Shown here: in pieces, positions 34,199-45,348 of the stretch | Layout: each line of letters starts with the position of its first letter | Position numbering within the stretch: the stretch's first letter is position 1 | Origin: Endothia cerciana | Lineage: Eukaryota; Ascomycota; Sordariomycetes; Diaporthales; Cryphonectriaceae | Reading direction: 5' to 3' | NCBI GenBank assembly: GCA_026119935.1 | Contig: JALRMH010000024.1 | Span: forward strand, 62,001-126,000 | DNA: 64,000 bases | Translations under genes and position numbers: made by a program | Notes under the pieces: model-generated | Database searches by the model: none | What the model was told of the DNA's origin: nothing | What the model saw: the letters and a program-made list of their open reading frames with translations, nothing else

Positions 34199-37100
34199 TT
34201 TTGGGACGTGGATCGGCACGCGGTACAAGAAAGCACACCCAACACCTAGCCGACAACGAAGTCGAAAATGCTGCACATGTCAGGGCGATCCCGTGCTTTG
34301 GTCCATTACTAAGTATGAAGGCCATCGTCGACAGGCGTCCATTCGCGACCTCACCACCCCCCCCCCCCCAAAACTGGCAACACCGCTGTCGACCCAAGTG
34401 TCCTGCCCCTGTCGACGATCCTCTGCCACGATTGGCAGGCGTGGTCCCTGCCTGTGGAACTGGGATCTCCCGTGTGGTCCCTGGGTGTCAAGCGCCCCAA
34501 ATCCGACGGCAGCGGCATTTCCCGCCAGATCTTGGGTGAAGATCCAGCCCCAGGATCGGATACACGCAAGGCCAACGGAGGTGGCTATCATGGTATGTAC
34601 AAGTCAGGAGCCCCAGGCCCAGGCCAGGTCACGGCGCACTTCCGATACCACTATTCATTTGCGCCAATAGATCACCATCAAAGCGACGGAGTCTGTTCCG
34701 CTCGGACCCCTTCAGTGGCGCCCTACGAGTTTTCCGGCAGCCCTCGAGACCATGACAACCTTGCAAACGCCGGGCGGACCTGTCATGACCTCACACCGGG
34801 GGCAGGCAAACCCTTGGCGACTGTTTCCGCGACCAAGAATCCAGTATGTGATATCTCCTGCATCGACCATCTGCGAATGCGGCATTTTGGAAGGGTTGAC
34901 ACGACTGGGTATTTGCTAGTTTGCGCCCACCACCATCACGCGACTCGTGGTCCCAACGAGCCCGGACCGTTGCCACGTAAAGCCGCATGTGTGGAAACAC
35001 AGAGGGCTGCACCAAGGACGTCTGTATCCAGGGTCAGTATGACCTCGCCAATCTCGCAGCGGCTGCCAGCATACAATTGCTGCACAGTGGTCGGCGAACG
35101 GCGGCCTTCAGGCCTGCCCTCTCCCGCCTTGCGTGGGCCGCCGTACCTACTAGGTAGGTCGTCTGCCCCGGCCGTGGTCCCGGTGTCATCCGTGGGAAAG
35201 GCAGCAGAGGGGTCATATGACCACGCCGGCACCCACTGTAAGAAGGCTACGTGCATCTCGAGACACGGCGCGCGGCCGAGTGACACGAGGCAATCCCCAG
35301 GATTTGCTTCTTCCGACTACGGCATGTCGGCGCCCGCCCGGCATCCGTGGATCAAAACGTCAAGAAGTTTCACCCAGCCCCGGGTCATTCATCGCCCAAG
35401 ACAGCAGCCTCACCGTCGCACTGCCACTCGCCCCGTGCCACCGAATTGTCAGGACGGTTACCCAAGGGGTGGCCCAAGTGTGGTCTCGCTGGCAGAGCTT
35501 GGCTGCTGAACGAGCTCGAGGCGCCCTACCCGATGCGCACTGGTGCCCCCAATATACCTGGGTACTACGGTACGAGGCCGCTACGGCCGCCCTCCGGCTA
35601 CACGACGGGGGCCGGTGACCATATCACAGCTCATCATTGCATCAATACCGCCAGAGTCTACCAGCTACTCGGGCCCGTATTTTATCCCGATGTCTCGGCA
35701 AGGCTTCTCATGATGGCATAGGAGCAGACGATCCCGGAGTTCTGTCCTACGTCGCGATGCGCCCCGTCACAGATGTCCGTCAGGTGCTTCTTCCTCGCGG
35801 CTCATCGAGGACTATCGAGGCTGGCGCCCTTAGCACCAGGTCTTCATCTCCAAGACCAGCGGGATGTGTTTGTAGAGATGGTCGTCCCTTGACGCCCACA
35901 TATCACATTGCCCAAGGGGAATCCTACCGGCCGGATCGGCACCGCAACGAGCCTGGTCGAGCGCCATCCTGTTGAGCTTGACCACATGGGCGACGCCCGC
36001 GGCCGGCGTCATCTCCATCCCTTGTGTTACCTGTGCACGACAAGCCCCCGGTAGGCTAAGTCGAACTCAGCGTGCGGGACGAATACCGCCCACGATACGT
36101 CTGACCTGGTGCGACTCCGTCTCCTCCCAAGGACACGAGCTAGGAGTACCCCCTCTCATCTCGGATGCGCACGGCCTGTGGGCACGGTTGCAACGTGACG
36201 GCCTCATTACAGCCAGGTCCTCGGGACCATTCTCGCGCCTGCCGTCGACGGGGTGGGCTTTCTTTTTTCTTCTTCTTTTTTCTTATCTCCCTTTTCTTCT
36301 TGTCGCTCTGGTCCTAGTGTACGACGCCGTCGCTGCTACTCTCCGACCTAAGGGGACGAATCGGGTCTAGATCTGCCTCAGGGGACCGTGGACTCGGGAT
36401 TTAGACCACGGCACCCGTGGGCACTTGCGAACCCCCTTGGGGGGGGGGGAGGGGGCCGGATGCGGAGTGATCCGCGGCGCAAACTCTAAGATCACACAGC
36501 AAGAGGAGCCGCGTCAACGGCGAGTGCACCTCATTTCTGAGGAACAGCAAATCCCAGGATCTCATTCCGCCCCGTTTTCCGGCCCCGGACGGCGATTACA
36601 ACAGACCCATACTCATTAGCCACGTTTTAGGCACGTTCTTACTCGTACCCTGACGGTGCCCACCATCAAAAGCGGCGCCGGCAGTCTGGAAGATTGATGG
36701 CAGAGATCGAACAGGCGTTTTGTGTTTTTGGTTTTTGGTTTTTTTTTTGGGGGGGGGGGGCGGTGGGCGGGGGCGGGGGCGAATGTTTGTTACCACGTAA
36801 TCCACCGGGACCATCGTGAGAGAAAGATGCGATGGCAACCACCTTCGACTTAACCGAGCATCGAACTTTCGACATTGGGCAATGATGTACCCACACACAC
36901 CTCTCCCGGGATGGAGAAGATGATTACGTGTAGCGAACCAACCGGAGAATTTTGTCGAGGAACCCACCTTTGACATCGGCTAGACACCTGCATTCCCCAA
37001 TCTGACAGCTCACATCTCCCTGGCTGAAATCAGGCGATCACAAGTTACCAGCCCAGTGACAGCTCTTGACAGCTGTCCAAAGCTGTATCAGCGAGATTGA

Positions 37101-40100
37101 TCAAGCCCCCCCCGCCCCCCCAAGCGAAGCTGCAGGCACCATCGCCCCAAGGACACGGTGCCAGGGCGTATATGAGGCACCAATGACGACGACGTGCGGC
37201 CTCTTCTAGGCCAACCGTTGAGTTTCCCGCAGGCAGCAACGGATTAAGAATATATCCGCAGGTCGTGATCCGGGGGGAGGATGTCCGTTCGCCAACAGGA
37301 CCCCATCGTGAGGTGGTGTCATTGTGTCAACAACGTGAAGCGAGTACCCACCCGCCGTTCCTTGGCCCCGCCAGAGGCTCCAGTCGCCGAAAGCGAAAGG
37401 GGAGGCGGGGGGGGGGGGGATGGGCGCCCATTGCCCTGATTCTGGCCCCGACCGTAATCGTATTCCGACTCCTGCCGTTGGTTAACAGACCTCTTGCAAG
37501 CCAAGGCGAACCGAAGTTAAGGGACCTCGACGCCGACGGTGCCCAGGTCCGGAAGGTCGGCCGTGACAAGAGTATCGAACTGGGCAAGTCCGTCTCTGCC
37601 TTGTGCGGCGGGACCGTAATACTTGGATTCTATTATACCACCCCGACGGCATAATTACAACGTCATCGGCCGTCCGCCAACGGTACTATCCGGGTGGGAG
37701 TCCAAGATTAGCATACTCCGGCGCCGTGGGCCTGGTACACGGACGCGGCCAGCGATGTACCATAGTAAGCCGTCCTTTGGATTGGGCACTTGAAGTGTCC
37801 GTCGGCCCGCGTGACGAGCACCTGAACGGTGCTCCGACTGACTGCACATTGAGCTCCATCCGACAGGATTGCTGTTCCAGGATAGAGAACGGTCGACTGA
37901 CGTCCACAGCCGTCACACACACACACACATACCCCCCCTCTTCCTGGCCGAGAACTCGTCAGATATCTCGTCAACAGCCTAAGCGAGTGCGGAACGAAAC
38001 ATCTGGCCCGTGCAGACCTGTCAAGACACGGCTGGCGCGATCCTGCGACCGGGGTTGGCCATCAAGCTCATGCAATCAAGGGGTGATAAGCAGCTGTCAT
38101 GAGCGGAACCCAGCCAGGGTGGGTGCGGGCGAATCGCATCATGCATCGCGCCAGACGGTGCTCATCAAAGGCGGGCGCGTCCGAGGGGGCTTCTGACGGT
38201 GGCGGCAGGCCCCCCCCCCTCCCTGGCACGCGAGGCCCCGTCGGGAAATCTGATCGCGGGTACGGAGGATCATGGGCCTCGCTTGCGGCTTTCGCAGCGA
38301 GAAAAAGGGGGGGGGGGGGCCTTGGCCGGTTGATGGATGGATCGCCTCCACAGTACTCCGAGCCCTACTATGGTACTCGGAAGATCCGTGGGTTCACTAC
38401 TGTGCCAACGCCCCACCGGGAGGGAGAGCCCCCTCCCCATGCCGGCCTCATTGCTCCTCTGTCGCGACTAGAGTGACAGGATGGAATATTCCCGGATTCT
38501 CGCGCAGGGGAGTTCCCGGACTTGGGTGAGATTCCGAAGCCCAAAGGCGCAGGCCACTTGGGGGCCGACGGCTCCAGCTCGTGATCCCTAGTGCGAGGTC
38601 CACTGTAATGAGGTCCCCAGCCGCCAGGGTTCTTCCTCGTACACTTGTCGAAATCGAGAAGTTCAGCTTCCTTTCGTCTCCAGCGGCAGGCTCCACTGAA
38701 ATTAGAAGGGGGCTTCCGTTGGCAGGGCGCCAAGTCGGAAAACCTGTCTCACCTTTGTACGCAGTAAGCAGTCGTGCCCATCGAGGGCCAGGCGAGAGGC
38801 TGTGACCGCCGCTCGAGGTTACGGATTGGCCGGCTCGGGCTGGGAGAAGCGCAATGAGGATGCTGAGGGGTCGGATGCAGGGTCGTCGAAACGGGGCAGA
38901 TGATCCTGCTTCCCCGGACAATACACACAAACACAGTATGGTAAGGCTTGACGCTCCAGACCGGCGTAAACTCCGATCACGGTACGGCAACACGGGGCTT
39001 CCAGGGGTCGATTGGCCGTGGACGGGAGGCATATCATCATAACAATATGCACATGAGTGACAGCGGAAGGGCACACCCGGACGAGGTGCAGGATCGCAGG
39101 TGCGATCTGCTGGCGATATTGGGACTTGACTAGCCACCCGCGGGCGAATCGCAGAGCTGCGTGGTCCATGCCACATATCCGCAGCCATCGTCTGAGGTCC
39201 GTCGAGGCATGTTGACGTGCATCTGACAGGTCGCAGGCCCCCGGGAAGTGACACTTCAAGATGGGCATGCCTGACAGGTGCAGTGTACCGCGGCGTCCTG
39301 TCCTCGGTTGGCGGCAAATCCGGCCAAGCATTTGTTGCGTTGCTGCGACAGACACGAGGTTCATGCCTCGGGAGACTTGGGGGCGGCCCGACTCAGAACA
39401 ATGGGCGGAAGGGGGGGCGGGGGGGAGAGGCCCAGAGGCAAGTTGAAACATCGACAACGCCCTATCGCAACCTGCATGAGCGACGAGATGTCGAAACATT
39501 AAGGTCGTATCTGCAATGGTTTGACAGCGGCAGCACGGACTCCGCTGTGCGTTTCGTCGTGCTCTCGCCACGGTTCCCGATGTAACTAGGGCGCAGACCA
39601 TACGTCCATCTTTGCCTGGATCGGGATCTTCCTGCGAGCGGTGATGCACCGACTAGTGGTCGCCGACCCTGGGTCCTGGAACCGTGTGATTTCTGACTGA
39701 ACTCTATTCGAATACGAACGACAGCTCACGGTCGCACCCGCTGTCGCCGTCGCTGTCGAAAAGGACGGGTCCAAGGGTCAGCAAAAGGGCCAGGTCCGAC
39801 GTCCGACTCGTTCTGGGCTCAGCTCCAAGCACAGCCCTACAGTCCCCCCCGACGGACGGCGTGGCTTTGTGACGTGCGGGGTGGGACCTACGAGGTTCAG
39901 CAATCGGATGGGCGCCTTGATCCGGAGTCTGCAGAGGGTGCACCCTGTTGGCCTGAGGTGGCCAGTTGCCATACCTGAGCCAGCGCACGGGTGGCGTGCC
40001 GTGTCGACTGCCACGATTCACGGCCTGGAGGGACGGGACGACCTCCTCGCGTGCCAGCCTACGTGTGAAGGAGGTTTCGTTTTGATCGTCCCAGTCTGGA

Positions 40101-40705
40101 CCCATACCTCTCTGCATGGCCGGCTCGGGATATCGGTGTGGCTGGCTGGGTGTCTAGGGGGGAGAGGGGGCGTGGTCTGGCAGTGCTCATTCTTCTGCCA
40201 CTTCCCAGGGTGCTACCGAGCAGGCAGCCACTTGTAGGTAGGTGTGCACACCATCCTCATCCCTCGCGAGCCACTGAGATGATGTCCAGCCCTTCAACCT
40301 TCAGCCGCAGAGGACGAGCCCTAGCTGGTTTCACCACACCTGCGGGCTGACTACACCATCATCACCACGCCGGCGGAACCGTGGAAGAAGCAGGACGAGG
40401 GGGGATGGGCCGCCGCATACTCGACCGGTCAAGCTCGCGTGGCTGGGCAACCAACCCCCACCCCCCCCCCCCAAGGACGGCTGCCGTCCCGGGCTGAGAG
40501 AGATCTTGCATGGCATCGGTTCCGACGGGCCCATACTCTGCTTGTGTGTGTCTTGCGTGTTGGCGCCGGCAGGTCGGGCCTGGTGACGTGGCTCGCCTAT
40601 CTGCCGGCCTTCCGGCAGAGGGAAGGGGGTAGGGGAGACTATCGCTGATCATCCGTGTGTGGTGATGATCTCGGAAGCGCACGAAGGTAGATGCTGCTCT
40701 GGCTG

Positions 40706-40708
<3 letters not shown>

Positions 40709-40742
<34 letters not shown>

Positions 40743-40754
40743 AGAGAGAGAGAG
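40709..40754. repeat. (GA)n microsatellite, slightly interrupted
   Basis: About 14 AG units, a GGGAGGG interruption, then more GA, on DNA with no supported gene. Confidence 0.93.
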
Positions 40755-41080
40755 ATTGGCGGAGGGCGTGGGTGGCTCTTGGTGACGGCCATGTTGTGGG
40801 GGTGACAATGGCTGGCTCGAGCGTGTCAGTCTCTTGATCCGCTTGAGCCTTGAGTCCCCCCGCGCTCTGACGGGCTTGATGCACACCTCCCTCTGGCACT
40901 TGGCGATCCAGTAGCCACGCCACGCAGCTACCTCGCAAGGGGTGGACCGCTCCGGGCCTCGCGCGCTCACGGCTGATGCATGCCCACGGCCTGGTTCACA
41001 TTGGGGACGTCTCCCGCGAATAAACCTAGGTTTCGACGGAACCCGCGGGCTACAACGTCCTTTCAAGGAGACTGGCCGCA

Positions 41081-41082
<2 letters not shown>

Positions 41083-41133
<51 letters not shown>

Positions 41134-41150
41134 CTCTCTCTCTCTCTCTC
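41083..41150. repeat. Compound microsatellite (AC)24(TC)10
   Basis: The longest simple repeat in the window: two different perfect dinucleotide runs joined without a spacer. Confidence 0.97.
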
Positions 41151-42047
41151 CCTCCCGCATCGAGGAGATCGAGAGTCTCCCGGCCGCAATGCCTTGGCAG
41201 CCGTCCACGAGCGAGGCACAGCCCGCGAGCGAAGACCATCGTGCGCAGGGTAGCGCGCACACACCCGCCCTTCCGCCCAGCCCTCACAGGCCCATGTATG
41301 ACACCTGTAGCGTAGGAAAAGGGAGGGAGGGGGGAAAACCCTCCGAATTAAGACCTAGTGAGTATATCCCGCATCCCCAGGGGTCCGGCAGCCCATCTGA
41401 TGTTGCAAGCCTGGGGCCCCAGGCCAGGGCCGTATTCGCACTACCTCCTACTGGCCGTCGAACCGTCAGTTGCCCTCGAGGGACCGTGGGGTGCGGCCAG
41501 TCAGTCCAAACCTAAATATCCGCGCATTGATGTCACGAGCACTCAGCCGACTCAAAAGGCTTTTGTGAACATAGTCAGGTCGGGGTACGCGATGTGACGT
41601 GGACCGACGAGGCCCTCGCCGTGATGTTGGTTCTCGGCCTATGCGCCCCTCCCCCCTAGCCGTCGTGCTGCGTATAGATACCAGTCGTGGCCGCGGGAGA
41701 AATGCGTAGGGAGCAGAGCAGGCACGCGCAGGTCTCCCTGCTAGACGTAGATTAGTATGTTCGCCGGGGTATTGGACCGGCAGTCTCACTGGTGGTTATC
41801 AATGGCAGAGGAGAGCATGCTCTTCGCTAGGTCATATGAGAAGTCGTAGGCGTGGGTCCCAGCCAGATATTTCACTACCTCAGCCGATATATAATTAATA
41901 CAAACATTCCTATAGAAAGTTGATATGACGAGTACAATCCGTCTCAGTGCCCAAAGCCGTACCAAATTCGCCATGCCCCGCGTACATACCCTGGTATCAT
42001 AAGTCACTTTGTCACGAGATATCAAATCAAGCCCCCTTCGTCGTTAT

Positions 42048-45000
42048 TCATTTCCCATTGGTACCCTTCAACCGCTTCCAGAGCCCCTGCTTCTGCGCTG
42101 CATTCTCCCGCGCCAGCCTCCTGGCCGCGTACTCGAGGGGGCTGATCGGTGGCGCATTACCACTCCCGCCGCTCCCGGCGTCGCTGGCGGGGGGCGGGAC
42201 CGAGCGGCCGGTGCCGCCGGGGCTGTGCGGCGATTGCTGTGCCTCGCGTGGGTCGATCTCGTCAAGTTCCTCAAAGTCGAGCGCCGGCAGCTCGCCGAGC
42301 TTGTCCGGGAACATTTTGTTGGGGAATGAGTAGCCGGCTGTCGGAGCTGAGACGGAACCGCCGGTGGCCTCGCGCATCTTGTCGAGGCCCATTGAGAGGT
42401 TGCCCACAAGGTGGGCTTTCCTGTCGAAATAAGAATCGTCATCGTAGTAGGCCCCTACGCCGTGCTTAGGCGGCGGGGCTGGTGGTGCGTGTGACGGGGC
42501 TTGTATGGAGACGCTTATGTCCTTGATCCTCTGGTACAGGTCTGGGAAGCGGCCTCTGAACTCGGCCTCGAGCTCTCTTTGATGTTCATCCACAATAGCC
42601 TTCTTCTGGCCCGTCTCGCGGGCGCTGAAGTGTTTCGTCTGCGTGTTGCTTTCGTGTTGGACACGCTGTAGCCATTCCTCGTATCGTTTCTGGGTTCGCC
42701 TGAGCTGATCCTCGGTGGGGGGCGTGGCGGATCTCAGCCCGTCTGCATACCTCTTCGCCTCCTTGGTCATCCGGTCGCCTGTGATGTACTTGTCAAATGA
42801 CATCGAGAACTCCCGGAATGGCCCCTTTAGGACGAAACAGTTGCCGGGCCAGCCCTCTCTCCTGAGGAGCTCTAGTAGTTCGACTGCAGTGGGGCACTCC
42901 CAGGCGGCCTCGATGTTCCTGTCGTAGACGACCACGCACTTCGTCTTGCTCCACCTGGTGAAGGATCTCCGGCTCTGCTCGTCGGGGAATGTGCGGTCCA
43001 GCATCTCGAGGGCGGCTACCCTCAGAAACTTCGCCGGCATTCTGAGGTTCACCGCGCTGTGCACGTGTGACCTCTGGAACTCTGATGGCGACCTGAGGTC
43101 GGCGAAGAGGATCTGCGCTGGCGTAAATATCTCCAGAAGACCATTCAGATGACCGGCTAGAATCATTTGCGGGCCTTCCTGGGCTTCATGTATAGTCTCG
43201 TTCACCCTCAGGTTTTCATGGTTGGCCACGGCCTGCTCCTTCAACCGTCGATGGTGGAACCAGATCTTCGGACAGTCAGCATCTCTTCACAACTTCACTC
43301 TGTTTAGCAGAGAAGGGGCGCAGGTGACTCACCTTGACATCTTTCGCTTCTATCCCGAGATGGGAGGCGTAGTATTCGGCCGTCCCATCGCTTGGGTGAG
43401 GGTCTGTCCTGAAATACTCCTCGAGACGACTGACAACATGGGCGGCAAGGCGAGGGCTCTGAGGGATGTCCTTGTCACTGGCGAAGACCGTCCTCTTGGA
43501 GTTCCGCGACTGGTTCATCAACGGCTGCCGCAGGATGCCACCTTCTAGTGTTGCTCCTGCCAGAGCCATGGTAGCGGCTAGTCCGCCGGCCCGGTACGAT
43601 GGTGTCGTGCGGGACTGCTGCAGCGCCGGCCTTTGTGAGCTAGATGTCGACACGCGAGCCGGGGCTGAAGCTGGTGTCCGTTCTTGGCCCAAGGATGCGG
43701 CTGTCGCCGTCTCGGGCTCCACCCGCTCCTCCTGCAGAGCCATACTAGCAGTCTGAGCCCGCCAGGCGCCGGCTCTGTCGCTGGCTACGGCCTGCGATCG
43801 CCGGGGACTAGAAATTGAAGGAGCGAGGATGCTGTCTCTGAAGGTCGTACCAGAGAAGACAGATGACCTGTCGCTCTGATAGACGTCGGCGGGGTTCTGG
43901 AAGGGGGTCTCGCCCCTCTCGGGGTTCTTGATGAGGTTGTTAGACCGGATGAATGCTACAAACGAGCAGGCCTGGTCGTCGGGGAGCAGATCCCATACCC
44001 CCACCGGCATTGAGAGGAGGAGCAAGGTGGAGTGGCTCTTGAAGACCCCCTGGACCTTGACGTATCTTGCCAGGGCTGGGAAGCTCGCCAGCCACTGTTC
44101 CCACGCGTTAAGGTCTAACCTCTGGTCGTCCTCAAGTGCAAGGGAGATCATCACGTGAGGTTTGTCCTCATCCGGCTCGGTGAAGCATTCCTCATCGTCC
44201 GTGGGCCCTCGGCCCGAGGGCAGGCCCGAAGGACTCGGGTCTCGTGGCGGTGATGGTGGAGCCCTATCATGAGATATCATCCGACTCATCTCGATGCTGG
44301 GCGTCCGATGGTCCGAGGTCATCATGAAATGGACCGGAGTCGACCTGGCTTCGAACCGCTTGCCGTTGATCAGGATGGGTCGCGGGTGCTTGAGCCGCGC
44401 GAGGACCTCGGCGTGGAGCATAGCGGCTGAGAACGTCTTGAGCCGCCACTCGCCCAAGACCTCGATGAGGGCATTGGTGAAGGAGTACCGGCCCGGGTCC
44501 GGGGCGATGGCATCCCAGCTCGAAGCTGATATCGTCTCGGTGATGCTCTTGCCGTTGGGGAAAGTCGCAGATGCCGCGCCGGCGCAGCAGTCCAGCAATA
44601 CCAGGACATCCGACACTGATCGCTCTAGCAGGGTCTGGATAGCTGACCACCTGGGAAGGATTAGCAGGAAGGACGCAGAGGGGGCCGGAGACACAGGCTC
44701 ACTCACTGTAACGAAGGGGACCCGGAATGTCGCGTTCTGCAGGGGGAGGGGGTGTGGAGTTAGCCAAGTCCGTCAGCCGGTCTCAGGGCCGGATGCCATG
44801 ACATACGCGCACCAAGTGCTCTGCCTCGACTCATCTATCTTGGCGTGGCCTCCATAGTAGACAATGAACAGGGTGTCCTCGTGCTCATGATCCTTGATGA
44901 GGGAGCCTACCCTCATCATCAGGTCGAGATGAGGGTTGTCGGCAGGGATGGCGAAGACGTCCGTGTGGAAGCCGTAGTCCTCACGGAAGCATGCGTCGAG

Positions 45001-45348
45001 GTCCTCTAGCTCCGGCAGCACGAACAGGTCGTCGGTCTTCCAGTGCAGGAGGAGGACCTGGACGCTCTTGTACCTCTGTGATGCCCGTCCCCGGTTCGGG
45101 AACGCCCTGCTGGCAGACTGTGGGCGGCGGGGCAGCCTGGTGAGCCTGGTGTATATCGCACGGTGGGGGGGGGGGAAGGGTGGGGTGTGGCCTACCTCCT
45201 GGAGCGTCTGGGCGAAGCTGTCGAGCTGCTTCACGTGATAGTTGACGCGGCTCGTGTCGTGTGTGGCCGGAGGGGCATAGTCAATACCCGAGCCATACTG
45301 TAGGGGTGGACACGGTGAGTAAGAGGTCGAGACTTGCTCGGGCCGCAT
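42048..45348 (-). CDS. Caspase-like / homeodomain-like / rhodanese-like fusion protein
   Basis: Five exons: 45348-45196, 45117-44807, 44736-44707 (30-nt microexon), 44650-43333 and 43265-42048, giving 1009 residues. Residues about 65-260 form a caspase-like (C14 fold) domain: FIVYYGGHAKI gives the catalytic His at 142 and VLVLLDCCAGAA the Cys at 186, so the dyad looks intact. The microexon joins WCATRHSGSPSLQ to WSAIQTLLE, a normal connection in this domain. A Ser/Pro-rich linker follows. Residues about 560-615 resemble a homeodomain (LEEYF, YYASHLGIEAKDVK, IWFHHRRLKE), with helix 3 formed exactly at intron 4 and His in place of invariant Asn51. Residues about 640-765 resemble a rhodanese domain (ILFADLRSPSEFQRSHVHSA), but the active-site position reads VVVYDRN, without Cys. 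The tail is Pro-rich. Proteolytic signalling linked to a DNA- or protein-binding module is inference. Confidence 0.82.

Larger units (their letters stand above)
26864..42047. other. Gene-free tract (15.2 kb) upstream of the homeobox gene
   Basis: This is the longest empty stretch of the window. The right part is also the 3' flank of the caspase-like gene. Long frames (34454-35509 +, 38448-39649 -, 40362-41264 -) have no domain, odd composition, and in part consist of dinucleotide repeats. I recognise no tRNA, 5S or snRNA gene. It contains five dinucleotide or hexanucleotide repeats, many C/G runs, a hairpin at 34164-34198, and copies of TACTATGGTAC-like motifs (28246, 28918, 31687, 34166, 35562, 37757, 38365). 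GC content stays fairly high, so it is not RIP-type AT-rich DNA. Regulatory DNA or long non-coding RNA of the homeobox gene is plausible. Confidence 0.55.

Noticed and set aside
34454..35509. 351-codon open frame, the longest in the gene-poor tract
   Set aside because: Its composition is like translated random GC-rich DNA (many Cys, His, Pro, Ser, Arg), with no domain, no repeats and no splice partners.
38448..39649. Two overlapping minus-strand frames of 289 and 276 codons
   Set aside because: They overlap in different frames over 500 bp and neither shows a domain or membrane pattern; GC-rich DNA gives such frames often.
40362..41264. 300-codon minus-strand frame
   Set aside because: Its middle is translated dinucleotide repeat (alternating Cys-Val and Leu-Ser), so it is a low-complexity artefact.
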